Assembly (NCBI RefSeq): GCF_032854445.1
Contig: NC_088301.1
Span: 42,155,116 to 42,219,115 of the forward strand
DNA length: 64,000 nucleotides
Source of the DNA: Liolophura sinensis
Lineage: Eukaryota > Mollusca > Polyplacophora > Chitonida > Chitonidae
Direction of reading: 5' to 3'
Part shown: in pieces, positions 12,401 through 24,058 of the stretch
Layout: each line of letters starts with the position of its first letter
Numbering within the stretch: the first letter of the stretch is position 1
The notes under the pieces: generated by a model
The model's database searches: none
Seen by the model: the letters and a program-made list of their open reading frames with translations, nothing else
Told to the model about the DNA's origin: nothing
Translations under genes and position numbers: made by a program

Positions 12401-15400
12401 CATTTATCAGGTTTATGGCCGGTTCCTTGTGGACAAACTGGGCGTACTTAATGGAATTCTGCCCATTATTGCCCAGCAGTGATGGCTTCGAATCACACCA
12501 TCAGCCTACATGTACATTTGGACATTTCATGATGTTTTAACTAGTTTGAGGAAGAAAAAATAAGTGGCCAAGTAAGAGGGGTACAGTTTGTGAAAAAAGT
12601 TACGTTTGATAATATTCAAATCTCACTCAAGTGTGATTTCACCTGACATGAAGTTCATGCCCATGGGCCTGTTTCTACGGTCTGTCTGTCATTATTTAGC
12701 ATACTTCTAGCTTGTGAGTCGTATCACAAAAGTAAACTGTTGCCTCGCTTGGCACTGAGAGGTCAGAGCAAGGAAACAGGACTGGTTGGCCTGGTGTCAG
12801 TATAATGTGACTGGGTAGGGTGTCATGTGTGGTGTCTGCGGCATGTTATTTTGGTGGCATGTACTCGCCCTGCCACAAGGAGACACTTCGTCATATGACT
12901 GAAAAATTGTTCAGTATCGGCACGACGTTACATCCCAAACATACATACAAATTGAAAAGAAAAAACAAAAGTCGTGACAAAACAACTGATGAGTTTTGGT
13001 GGTTTGTGAGCTTTGAAAAACTTTTATGCACTGAAAAAAGCTAGTTTCTTCCTATTTTTCTCCAATCTTTAAACATTCAGAAATGGTACACACAACATTT
13101 CTAAAGCCAAATTTGCTACCAATTCATATGACTAACAGTATTGGGCTAAGTTTCAAAATCTAAGAGCGAAAGCTTTAGCTGATGGCCCAACATTATCTGC
13201 CTGAAAATTGCTAGTCCGACCTGGATAGCTGTTTAAGCTTAACATTTAGCGTTTTTGTGAAATGCACCCCAGTAAAAGCTTGAATGTTATTGTTGTATTA
13301 TTTTGTACTCCTTACAGGGTCACGCAGCTCCCATACTGTATGCCGCTTGGGCGGAGGCAGGGTTATTCCCAGCATCTGAACTCCTGAATTTGCGCAAGAT
13401 TGACAATGACCTTGAAGGACACCCTACTCCAGTGAGTTAAGAAATTTCTCTCATTATTACATGATCCATTTTTGAAAAATTATGTCGTGTTTTTTCCCTA
13501 TTGAAAACTTTCCGTGTTTTTTTTTTATTTTATTGTATTGAATGAAGATCTGAGACAACTTATGAGACAACGAGACATCTTATGAGACGAGAACAAGTTA
13601 TGTGCCAAGTTTGTTTTTTTGTAGTATTCTGTCTATTTTCATGTCTTGTGTTTTGTCTGTTCACATATTTCTAGAATTAGTTCAGATTTTTACATTTTTC
13701 TGGACTTGCTGTATTACTATTTACACAATTATGCATAGTTTATGATGGACTTCAGTAACTTTTAGTCGACTTTCTCTCAATGTCTATATGTCTGATGTAT
13801 ATATCTTTCACATACTATCTATGAGATTGTCTTGCTAAAGACATTGTGTGGTTCTGAACACAGTGTACATGACATCACTGTAATTTCACCATCCTACCGA
13901 TTAAGTTCAGGTAAAAGTAATGTATAATCCAATGATGTCTGCAGAGGCTGAACTTTGTTGATGTGGCCACAGGATCTCTTGGACAGGGATTGAGTGTTGC
14001 AGCTGGTATGGCTTACACAGGAAAGCATTTTGACAAAGCCAGGTGAGACACTATCACAACTCATTGTATGAAAATACAGCTAATGTGAAGCACAAATGCT
14101 GAGTGGTTGCATCCCCATCAAAACATTTGTGAATTGAATAGGATTCCAAAGGCAAGAGACTGCAAGAATCCAAATCTCTTAAAAACATAACTCATTAGGA
14201 AAAATGTACTCTCTACCGAAATCATTAATCCTCAGCCTTTTTTCGTACCTGGATTAGTAAATGTAGTTTGCATGTAAATTGAATGAAATTTATTACTTCA
14301 AATAATTTCTCAAAACTCTCAAAATATAATAAACTATACATTTTCTATGCAAAAAGGTTGAGGATTCAAGGTAATTTGTATTATTTATTTATTTGGTTAG
14401 TTATTTGATTGGTGTTTTACTCAAGAATATTATCAGTGATTTTTTATGCAACTGACTTTTCTACACTGCCATGACTGTCGCAAGAGTTTTCTGCTTTTTA
14501 CAGACTGGCTCGCCCGTCTCATACTCAGTGCACTTTCTATGACCATCTGAATCGATGTGCCATCGCAGGTTTTGCTTCAGGAGGTGCTGCGTGCCTTTTT
14601 ATCCGAATGTTACAACGTCCATGACAGTTTTACTTTCGTATGATTATTTTATCTTCTTGAAATGTTTCTGGGGTCCTCCGTGGCTCTGTTGGTTAGCGCG
14701 CTAGCGCAGCGTAATGACCCAGGAGTCTGTCACCAATGCGGTCGCTGTGAGTTCAGGTCCAGCTCATGCTGGCTTCCTCTCCGGCTGTACATGGAAGGTC
14801 TTGCAGCAACCTACGGATGGTTTTGGGTTTCCCCGGCTCTGCCCGGTTTCCACCCACCATAATGCTGGCCACGGTTGTATAAGTGAAATATTCTTGAGTA
14901 CGGCGTAAAACAACAATCAAATAAATAAATAAATCGAAATGTTTCTGACATATCAGAAACATATGTATACTGAACATATGTTCAGTATAGCATTTGTTGA
15001 AGAGTGGGGCAAAATTAGTAGTTTTTATAGCAGGGTCACTCGAATGTAAGTAATTGTCCAAATTGTTTGCTACAGCTATCGGGTCTACTGCTTGATCGGG
15101 GATGGTGAAAGTGCCGAAGGGTCTATCTGGGAGGCCCTTGCATTCTCAAGTTTCTACAAACTGGACAATCTGGTTGCCATATTTGATGTAAATCGCTTGG
15201 GGCAGAGTGATCCGACTAGTCTTCAACATGATACGGAAGTCTACAAGAAACGCCTGGAGGCCTTCGGGTATGTAATTACCACATTTACTACAGAATGACA
15301 CTGCGCTGTTTTCCACCTTGAAAACTTATGTTGAGTGTAGTTGTGAGTATCTTATGGACAATAAGCACACATTAGATCATGCCATGTAGTTCCAAGAAAC

Positions 15401-18400
15401 CTTGCGGTAGATAATTTTCTCAAATTCCTGTATTATGGTATGGCATGGTCTGTTCGTCTGTCTGTTTGGCATTACCATTATTTCTGCAGAATTACTTCCC
15501 TTACATTTCTTAAATTTATTGACTTGTTTCTAGAGCAGGTTCATATGGCTTTATAATTATTACAGTTATCTCCCTTACTGTGAAATATTGAGACGTCCCT
15601 TCAACAGTGTATATGAAGAACTGCTTTGCTTTAAGAGTTTGAAATAGGACGATCCTTTTCTGATCATGTGCTAGTCCTGATGGCATTGTCTGTTATTTGT
15701 CTCCTACTGGTCTCATGGAGTGGGGAAAAGGGAATACATATTTGCACCCGGTTTCATTATATTGAATTGGCACTTGGTACATGACTTGAACAAATGACTT
15801 GAATGAAGAACAAGTTTGAGTTTCAGACCTCTACATCCAATTTGGGCAAAATTATTTGAACAGTTTTCCAGACTTGTTTTCAAAACTTGCTGTCTTCTTG
15901 ATTTGGAATTTGACACATGGCTTTAACATAAACATTAGCAGATCGAGTTAAAGTTTTGATGCCCTACGTCCAATGTGGACAGGATTATGACTGTTATGGA
16001 CTTTTTGTTTTTCATTGTGATGAATTGAAACTTGATACACAGCTATTACTTCCAGATTGCTTATTCACTCTGCCATTATGGATCTTGAGGTCTCTAAACA
16101 AATGTATATCTGCCAGCTCAGTTTATTTAAGAATATTGAAGTACTGTTGTTAAATGTCTCCTCGTTACCAGGTGGAATACGTATGTTGTGGATGGACATG
16201 ATGTGGAGACTTTATGCAAAACATTCCATGATGCTAGCACTGTGAAGGGACTCCCAACTGCTATCATTGCCAAGACCTACAAGGGCAAAGGAATTCCGGG
16301 TAAGCTTTCGAAGTGGTGCATGCAAATGTAGAGTATAATAGAATTTCACAAACTTTCAAAATTTATACAGTTACAGTGCTTTATTTGATTACAAAAATTA
16401 AAATGTCACTTTTCATTATTCTTGAGATAATAGAGGGTGTATGCCGTGTAGCCTGTACAATGTATAGGGCAATGTACGTGGGTTTTTTTGTAATGACACT
16501 GTCTTTGTATTTTGACTTTTGTTTAACATGTATCTTCTAGTAAAATTTTGGAGATATTGATTCTGAAAGTTGGGTGATTTTTAAGGCATTGAAGACGAAA
16601 TGAACTGGCATGGGAAAGCTTTGGGAGCAAAAGCAGAAGGAGCATTAGCAGCAATTATGGAGAACATTGTAAACAAAGAGAACCATGGAATTACACCCAC
16701 TCCACCAGCCCAGGATGCTGTTCCTGCAGACATAGATAACATTCAACTTTCCCAGCCACCTACCTATGACATGGGACAAATGGTGGGTACTTCAATTACA
16801 AGACAAATATCAGTGCTTTAAATAGTGTATAAATGTTAAGTTAGTATTCAGCATATGTACATTTACCGAAGTCATTGAAAAACTTTGCAGAAAAAGACAA
16901 GAATTTTATCAACGTTCATCAAAATCTTCACAATGATCACTACTGTCATTATCTTTCTTTCAAAAAAATTAATACATTATCTGTTTGATCTCTATTCTTA
17001 TGTTCTGATGAAGTGATGATGATGTTATTTTGCTTTGGAATGTTAGGTGGCCACAAGACAAGCTTATGGCACAGCCCTAGTCAAGATTGGCAAAAATAAT
17101 CAGAGAGTTGTGGCCCTTGATGGGGACGTGAAGAACTCTACATTTGCTCAAAAATTCAAGGTCAGTTCCTTTTTTTATCTTTGCTGAAGCCTGTTAACAT
17201 AGGTATTTGATTTAGCAAAGTGAGTATCATCGATAAATTAGTGTGACAAGACCTTCTGTGAGGAGATCAAGTCAGTAATGTGTCAGGATATTCCATCACA
17301 TTTACATAGGCAAACCATACTGGACAAAATTTCATTGGAAATTGCTTAACCCAATTGCAGAATACAGGGTAGATAGATATGGAATCTTTCTTTTGACAAT
17401 ATTGTGACTAATGGAAAATGACATGGAAAGAAATTGAGAGAAAAAGGAAAAAGAAAAACATATCATAATCATATCATAAAAACTACCTAGACATTTATGT
17501 GGTAGGTCACCCAAGTTGCACCCAGTGAATATATTTTTAATGATGGCCCATTATTTCACATTTCGGGGGCTTGGTTGGTTAGTTCGCTAGCGTAATGAAA
17601 AAAGGAATATCCAGCTCATGCTGGCTTCCTCTCCGGCCGTACGTGGGAAGGTCTGTTAGCATGACATAAAGATATCATCATGGATCAGAGTTTTCAGCTG
17701 ATTTTGAAGAAGAAAACATAAAAGTGATTGACAACTGCTATACAAATATTGTCTCTTTTTTTTTTTTTTTTTCGAATTTTTTTTTTTTTGTCTTCTTTTT
17801 CAAGAGAAAATGATATTTGAAAATATTTTTGTGTGGGTATTTGGGACAACATTTTGGTATTTATTGTCATTGCATAATAATGAGTGACGGTTTTGTATAA
17901 TTCCATGAAGCAGTGTTAATCATTTTCCTTTCAGGATGCTTTCCCGGAACGATTTATAGAGTGCTTCATTGCTGAACAGAACTTGGTTGGCGTGGCTATT
18001 GGATGTGGCACTAGGAAGAGGACTGTCCCTTTTGTCAGTACATTTGCGGCCTTCCTATCCCGTGCCTTCGATCAGATTCGCATGGGGGCTATTTCCCAAG
18101 CCAATGTGAAATTCTGTGGTTCACATGCTGGAGTATCCATTGGTAAGAGTACAGACAAAATGTCACTTATGCCATGTGAGAAGGAAGAGGGCATGCTAAA
18201 GTTGTTCCCAGTGCGATTTATTACATTCTCAGTACTATTCACAACATTATCAGTGTGGTTTAGGATATTCCCATGTGTGATTTAGGATAGACCCAGTGTG
18301 GTTTAGGATATTCCCATGTGTGATTTAGGATAGACCCAGTGTGGTTTAGGATATTCCCATGTGTGATTTAGGATAGACCCAGTGTGGTTTAGGATATTCC

Positions 18401-21400
18401 CATGTGGTGTAGGATATTCCCATGTGTGATTTAGGATATTCCCATGTGTGATTTAGGATATTCCCATGTGGTTTAGGTTATTCCTAGTGTGACTTAGGAT
18501 ATTCCCATGTGTGGTTTAGGATATTCTCATGTGTGATTTAGGATATTCCGATGTGGTTTAGGATATTCCTAGTGTGATTTAGGATATTCCCATGTGGTGT
18601 AGGATATTCCCAGTGTGGTTTAGGATATTCCCATGTGTGATTTAGGATATTCCCATGTGTGATTGAGGATATTCCCATGTGTGATTGAGGATATTCCCAT
18701 GCGTGATTTAGGGTATTCCCATGTGGTTTAGGTTATTCCTAGTGTGACTTAGGATATTCCCATGTGTGGTTTAGGATATTCTCATGTGTGATTTAGGATA
18801 TTCCGATGTGGTTTAGGATATTCCTAGTGTGATTTAGGATATTCCCATGTGGTGTAGGATATTCCCAGTGTGGTTTAGGATATTCCCATGTGTGATTTAG
18901 GATATTCCCATGTGTGATTTAGGATATTCCCATGTGTGATTGAGGATATTCCCATGCGTGATTTAGGGTATTCCCATGCGTGATTTAGGATATTCCCAGT
19001 AACACACTCAGGATATTCCCATGTGTGATTTAGGATATTCCCAGTACAACTCAGGATATTCCCATGCGTGATTTAGGATATTCCCAGTACAACTCATGAT
19101 ATTCCCATGCGTGATTTAGGATATTCCCAGTACAACTCAGGATATTCCCATGCGTGATTTAGGATATTCCCAGTACAAGTCAGGATATTCCCATGCATGA
19201 TTTAGGATATTCCCAGTACAACTCAGGATATTCCCATGCGTGGTTTAGGATATTCCCAGTACAAGTCAGGATATTCCCATGCATGATTTAGGATATTCCC
19301 AGTACAACTCAGGATATTCCCATGCGTGATTTAGGATATTCCCCATATGATTTATGACATTCTCATTATGATTTAGGAAATTCCCAGTATGGTGTAGAAT
19401 ATTCCCGATGTTGTTTATGACATTCCCAATACGACTTTTGACATTCCTAATATGTTTGATATTCCTAGTATGATTTATAGTATTCCCATCTTGGTTTGTG
19501 AGATTCCTAGTGTGATTTATAGTATTCCCATCTTGGTTTGTGAGATTCCTAGTGTGATTTATAGTATTCCCATCTTGGTTTGTGAGATTCCTAGTGTGAT
19601 TTATAGTATTCCCATCTTGGTTTGTGAGATTCCTAGTGTAATTTATAGTATTCCCATCTTGGTTTGTGAGATTCCTAGTGTGATTTATAGTATTCCCATC
19701 TTGGTTTGTGAGATTCCTAGTGTAATTTATAGTATTCCCATCTTGGTTTGTGAGATTCCTAGTGTGATTTATAGTATTCCCACCTTGGTTTGTGAGATTC
19801 CTAGTGTGATTTATAGTATTCCCATCTTGGTTTGTGAGATTCCTAGTATGATTTATAGTATTCCCATCTTGGTTTGTGAGATTCCTAGTGTGATCACTCA
19901 TGCCAAACCACACAGTGCTCAGTCACAGATTCTCAAAATGTAATCAGGAAGTAATTGTCATTGGCCTGTTAACACATATCACCTGGGAAACTTTTCTAGT
20001 ATCTGAAGTGGAGATACCCGCTTATTCAGCTGTCCCTCCTCATTCAAGACTAAACGGTCGTGCCCTTCATAGACTTGCTCCGCTTATTACCATGTTTGAC
20101 TGTGTGGTTATTCTGAAGTGTGCAGTATAAGTTGCAATCGATTATGTGCAACTTGCATTGCTGTTGCAGGAGAGGATGGACCTTCACAGATGGCGCTGGA
20201 GGATATTGCCATGTTTAGGACAATCCCAGAATGCACAGTGTTCTACCCTAGTGATGCGGTGTCCTGTGAGCGAGCTGTGGAACTAATGGCTAATACCACA
20301 GGAATAGCATTTATGAGAACCAGTCGACCCAATACCCCTGTCATCTACAAGGCAAACGAAGTCTTCAAAATTGGTCAGGCTAAGGTGAGAAATTATTAAT
20401 TAATAATCCTAGAAAAATACTATGATAAAACAAAGAAGAAATGTGCTTAAATTGGCTTGGAGTTACAGTATCCATATAAATATATATACACAAATGTACT
20501 TAGCCTTTCATATCACTGTTGTCATTAGTGATTTTTTGCCAAATTGCCCGATGACTGACTGAAGATATGAAAGCATAGAAATCTTGACATTTCAGATACT
20601 TTTCCTACCTGTTTTAAATGGGGTAATTCAAATATGACTTCAAATGACTCTGCAGGTGAGAGCAGTCATGTTTTGCCATGCTGCTTACTGATTAAAATGA
20701 GACTAATACTGAACCACATTCTTGGTTAAAAAAAGACATTATGGCTCTTAACTTAGTACCTGTTCTGTAATTCTTACCGACACCCCTGATTGTGTGTGGA
20801 GCTTGTTCAGTAAAGACCTAAAGTTCCTTAAAGCTATGTAAGCACTTTGGAAAAACTGTTTCATTAGTCATTTGAAAAATACTTGTATTGATAATAAGTC
20901 TTCATACAGGTCGTACGTCAGAGCGGAAAGGATCAAGTCACGATTATTGGTGCAGCTGTCACTCTCACTGAGGCCATGAAAGCAGCTGACATTTTAGCCG
21001 CTCAAGGAATCAATGCAAGAGTTATTGACCCTTTCACAATTAAGCCAATAGATGCCCAGACAATAATGACAGCAGCTGGTCAAACTGGAGGGAAGATTGT
21101 GACAGTGGAAGATCACTACCCAGAAGGTACATGTAGATGTAGTACTTTGTATTCCTTAGTAACTGCATTGATTTTGATGAACCTTTCATATATTGAGCGA
21201 ATAACTGTTTATAGTTCTATCATATAACACTATTCCTTTGTTGCTCAGAAGAGTTATATATCCAGTCTGTCTCTCAGCCACATAGCTAAGAAAATATTAC
21301 TAATATATCAGCGTGTGTCTGCTGTTGATAGTAAACTTTGTTTCTATTGACTTCCAAACCCATAACACATTTGAATCCTTTCTCATTATACTGAAGAACA

Positions 21401-21669
21401 GGCCCCTTACAGGTGTCTGACCAATTCTGATAACTCCTTTTGTTTTAGGTACAAGATGATCTTGAATGTCTTTAACAACTATCTTCATTTCTTCCTCAGG
21501 GGGAATTGGGGAGGCTGTAGCTGGAGCTTTGTCTGAGTGCCCCAATGTCGTCATCAAACGGTTGGCTGTTCCACGTATCCCTCGTAGTGGCAAAAGTGCA
21601 GAGTTGATGGAGATGTTTGGGATTAGCTCTAATTGCATTGTGAAAGCAGTTCAGGAGCTTCTGTCTTAG
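9484..21669 (+). CDS. TKT: transketolase, tandem copy A (12 exons, 625 aa)
   Basis: Transketolase (EC 2.2.1.1) moves two-carbon ketol units between sugar phosphates in the cytosolic non-oxidative pentose phosphate pathway, using thiamine diphosphate and a divalent metal. Exons: 9484-9590, 11661-11778, 13318-13431, 13945-14042, 15076-15267, 16172-16299, 16586-16782, 17047-17160, 17935-18142, 20170-20384, 20910-21126, 21500-21669 (TAG). All borders are GT-AG and the frame is continuous. The start [13 protein letters not shown] matches the usual animal N-terminus; in-frame ATGs lie upstream but would add an unfamiliar extension. Visible residues: H37 (SGHPTSCC), H77 (SKGHAAP), H110 (EGHPTP), the ThDP motif from GDGE at 154-157 to N185 ([10 protein letters not shown]), catalytic E370 (CFIAEQN), and [21 protein letters not shown]. 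The pyrimidine-binding and C-terminal domains are complete, so this is not a TKTL1-like form, which lacks part of the N-terminal domain. Length is normal. Intron 9 carries minisatellites and intron 4 a SINE. Confidence 0.97.
9591..11660 (+). other. intron 1 of transketolase A
   Basis: This 2.07-kb phase-2 intron runs from GTGAGT to TTCAG. It is AT-rich with short A-runs (10090, 10216). I see no exon, SINE or transposon in it. Position and phase match intron 1 of copy B. Confidence 0.8.
12078..12142 (+). repeat. SINE-like 3' tail, family 2
   Basis: CATATGACTGAAAAATTGTT is followed by GAGTACGACATTAAACCCC and a CACTCACTCACTC simple tail. Tails of this shape end short interspersed elements in molluscan genomes. 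A second copy lies at 12780-12950. Located in intron 2 of transketolase A. No 5' half is recognisable here. Confidence 0.5.
12780..12950 (+). mobile_element. SINE-like element, family 2, longer copy
   Basis: A body with GGCCTGGTGTCAGTATAATG, TGACTGGGTAGGGTGTCATG and CGCCCTGCCACAAGGAGACA is followed by the same CATATGACTGAAAAATTGTT tail as at 12078. It ends in a CATACATACAAA-type simple tail. The internal layout resembles a molluscan SINE. No tRNA promoter boxes are clear, so it is truncated at the 5' end or of another origin. Confidence 0.5.
14381..14435 (-). repeat. SINE tail fragment, family 1, inverted
   Basis: On the minus strand this reads ATATTCTTGAGTAAAACACC then AATCAAATAACTAACC and AAATAAATAAATAA. 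That is the tail of the full-length SINE at 14671 in the opposite orientation. The region beyond it (14440-14640) does not match the SINE body, so the copy is truncated or mixed. Intron 4 of transketolase A. Confidence 0.5.
14659..14947 (+). mobile_element. full-length tRNA-derived SINE with 12-bp target duplication
   Basis: The element (14671-14935) is bracketed by the perfect 12-base direct repeat GAAATGTTTCTG at 14659-14670 and 14936-14947. Its 5' head is tRNA-like: an A-box-like TGGCTCTGTTGG at 14681-14692 and a B-box-like AGTTCAGGTCC at 14750-14760. The body has GGCTTCCTCTCCGGCTGTAC and GGGTTTCCCCGGCTCTGCCC. The tail has ATTCTTGAGTACGGCGTAAA and ends in (AAAT)n. The structure fits RNA polymerase III transcription and LINE-assisted insertion. 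Open frames inside it are not genes. It sits in intron 4 of transketolase A, sense orientation. Confidence 0.85.
17564..17662 (+). mobile_element. SINE family 1, 5'-half fragment
   Basis: GGGGGCTTGGTTGGTTAG followed by CGCTAGCGTAATGA and CCAGCTCATGCTGGCTTCCT matches the head and early body of the SINE at 14671, with an internal deletion over the B-box region. The 3' half is missing. Located in intron 8 of transketolase A. Confidence 0.65.
18210..19440 (+). repeat. 22-bp-type minisatellite, variant units
   Basis: Dozens of units of the form GATTTAGGATATTCCCATGT vary as GTGTGATT, GTGGTTT, GTGGTGT and CAGTACAACTC. A higher-order duplication is visible: the rare string GTTTAGGTTATTCCTAGTG occurs at 18471 and again at 18726, giving a 255-base super-unit. 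From about 19010 on, units alternate between CATGCGTGATTTAGG and CAGTACAACTCAGG types. Non-coding, in intron 9. Confidence 0.95.
19452..19895 (+). repeat. 42-bp minisatellite, about ten units
   Basis: About ten near-identical 42-base units contain GTGAGATTCCTAGTGTGATT, then TATAGTATTCCCATCTTGGT. The array follows the 22-bp-type array directly and shares the TATTCCCAT core, so it probably arose from it. Because 42 is divisible by three and the unit lacks stops in some frames, long open frames appear on both strands (163 and 215 codons). They are artefacts of the repeat. Confidence 0.95.
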
Positions 21670-21851
21670 GTCTTGTTATAATCTATGAGTGGAGCCAAGT
21701 CAAAAAAAAAATAAAATAAAAACAGTTCACATGCTGATATTCCCAAAAGAATTTCCATAAAGTGCTGTCATCGTAGTTTTGTATGAATTTGTACAAAGCT
21801 AAAATTCTGTTCGCTGGTTGCGACTTTTAGTGCTGTTCTCCTATTTGATAG

Positions 21852-21857
21852 AATAAA
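21852..21857 (+). other. polyadenylation signal candidate, transketolase A
   Basis: AATAAA lies 183 bases after the TAG stop, followed by T-rich and GT-containing sequence. An earlier AATAAA at 21710-21715 lies inside an A-rich run and is an alternative. Confidence 0.5.
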
Positions 21858-23489
21858 ATAAAGATTTATTGTACTTTGTTTCACTGAAGATTTATCATTC
21901 AAACTGCTCATCTTGGTACAGGTGAGGTTAGCAGTCATATGACACAAGACAGTAGTGATCACCAAAACATAACAGTCTCAAGGTGGCATCATACTAAATC
22001 ACTGTGAAAAACAGTGACAATGCACCAGACTTTGATTTACATTTTGATTGATGATTTTTAGGTATTTGTGAAATATGTACTGAGTATGTTTTTAGAGCGG
22101 AGATTTATGTTCCCAGTATCTCTATGGCGGTTGATTTAAGCATCATATTGCAAAGGCCTGTCCTGACTTTAACTACAAATATGCAGAGGAAGTGCTTTGA
22201 AATGATGGATATATTGCTTTTAATCATATTTTAGCTGAACATTGTGTTTGATAAGATCAAGGAAGACCTGACTTATCAAGATAGCTGACCAAACTATTTC
22301 AGATGTTTATTTTATGAAAAAAAAAATGTTGGTGACAAATGTAATAGATAGATTGGTTGGAGACCCATCAAGGTAGATGAACTATTTCTTAAGATTTTTA
22401 TGTGAAAACGTCGAATAAATCAATTGTCTTAAATAATACATGTATATGATTAACGTCTTTGATAGTGCTTATCACTAACTGTTATCAGAATTTTTTATTA
22501 TTTTTTTTAGGAGTCAAAGTAGCATACTTTTAGATGGCTCTGCTGCTTTTACATGTATGGAGAATGTTTTACTCTTGGCTACGTAGTCCTAAAGTTAAGA
22601 TTTTCAAAAATATGAAGAATCTGAAATATTGTGCAGCAAGGCATTTCTTTTAGTATGGCTTTTGTTTTTAATATGGCTTTTGTTTTTGAAGTTCAAGTTA
22701 TTCTAAAGAGTTAATCAAACTTAAAGAGTTAATCAAACTTAAGTTCAGGTTTGTTCAGTTAAGATACAGTTCGGGATGAATTGCATTTTGTTTCTGCTCA
22801 ATTTGAAAGGTATTACTCTTCACCTCAAGTGATAAAACAGGCGTAGTAATACACAGATTCATGGAGCTCTCTTATTCTGACCACAATATTTACATAATGA
22901 TTGAAAGTTTTACTGTAGTGTACAGTATATTACAACCTTTCTAAAATGTTTAGCTGATAAAAGTATCAGATTATCGACAGATCCTGCAACCTAGGTATTG
23001 GCCAAGACTGAAAGCTAGTTTCTTGTTGACAGGTGCGTGTGGGTCTGGGAATATATTAATCACTCTGTGTTTTGCTTTGTCCGATTAGTCCGGTGAAAGG
23101 GTGGTCTCGATGATACATCATGTTTTGATTTACATTTGTTTTGTTACGTGTGAATTGGCCAAAATAAATCTGTTTCTTGCCATACACGCAGAAAAAAAAA
23201 CATGATGTTGTGTACTGTTTTCTTAAGTTTGAAGATGTAAAGAATTTTTGGTTTTCTGCACGTTAAAAACCATCTAGTCAAGAGACTCGTAGCATCCAAA
23301 ACACATCACATATGACTAACTTATCAAAGTTAGTTTCAGGGATCCAACACCTGGCCCCCTTATTGCAAATTGGCTCCATTGTTTTTCGCGAGTTTTTCAT
23401 CCTTGGTATTTGCCGGTTTAGCGGAAGAATGAATATGACAATTGGAGATTATGATGTGGCACAGTAATTTCGCAGATTCCATTAAAAAC

Positions 23490-23550
23490 TGGCACCTTCT
23501 GTCAGGATTTGAAATCTGATCTATCCACTGAGCTATTGGGACGTTCTCCC
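23490..23550 (-). repeat. tRNA-derived relic with internal promoter boxes
   Basis: The minus strand reads CCCAATAGCTCAGTGGATAG followed closely by GATTTCAAATCCTGAC. These resemble a tRNA A box (TAGCTCAGTGGATAG) and B box (TTTCAAATCC). Only a few bases separate them, so there is no room for an anticodon arm. This is a decayed tRNA or SINE head, not a tRNA gene. Confidence 0.5.
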
Positions 23551-24058
23551 ATGCGTCTGATAGTATAAGCACCAGAAAGCTGCTGCGTTCTACACGTCTT
23601 CTCTATCACGAGTAAAGAAGCCGCATGCGGGCGTCACAATTTTCTTAATTTCAACATTACAAATATAAGGTCGAAAATGCAAGGCGGAAAACCGGAAGGT
23701 GTGAAGTCAGACTTGTCAGTTTTGGGTTTTCGTCCTGCAGATTGCGATTTTGGCCCTCGCGCCTTGGAGTTTTCAGTTTACCGCGTTTTCTCGACTGTCG
23801 GTCACCTCGGTGTCTTGGCGACCTTTGTAATGAAAGACGGCCTCGACTGGGTGCATCTACTCCCTCGACAAAGTAACTGTGCATAGATATAAGTATATTG
23901 TTCTTCCATTTTCTAATACATACGTGTTTTTTTTTCTATCCGTGGTCGAAGAACAACATATTGTCTATGAGCAGACAAAAGATGATTATCCAAGTCACAT
24001 CGCTAACGCGTTTTCAAGGTCACTGACGGAGGAAGGGTCACAACGAAGTTTGGCAAGC

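Larger units (their letters stand above)
18143..20169 (+). other. intron 9 of transketolase A, mostly minisatellite
   Basis: This phase-1 intron is 2.03 kb long, whereas the matching intron in copy B (39137-39465) is 329 bases. Nearly all the extra length is tandem repeat (18210-19900). The last 270 bases before the acceptor are unique sequence. Confidence 0.85.

Noticed and set aside
14662..15061. Open frames of 64-102 codons
   Set aside because: They fall within the SINE and its flanks in intron 4 of transketolase A.
19266..19943. Long open frames of 163 and 215 codons on both strands
   Set aside because: They are produced by 42-bp and related tandem repeats whose period is divisible by three. 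They lie in a transketolase intron and translate to a monotonous repeat.
9484..21669. Transketolase-like TKTL1-type gene
   Set aside because: TKTL1 lacks part of the N-terminal cofactor domain, whereas both copies here keep the SKGHAAP and GDG...N segments.
23360..23572. tRNA gene on the minus strand
   Set aside because: A- and B-box-like sequences are present but the anticodon arm is missing, so it is a relic.
23657..23886. Overlapping frames with Arg-rich and aromatic-rich products
   Set aside because: A GC-richer local patch is open on both strands. It may be part of an unrecognised repeat, but nothing supports a gene.
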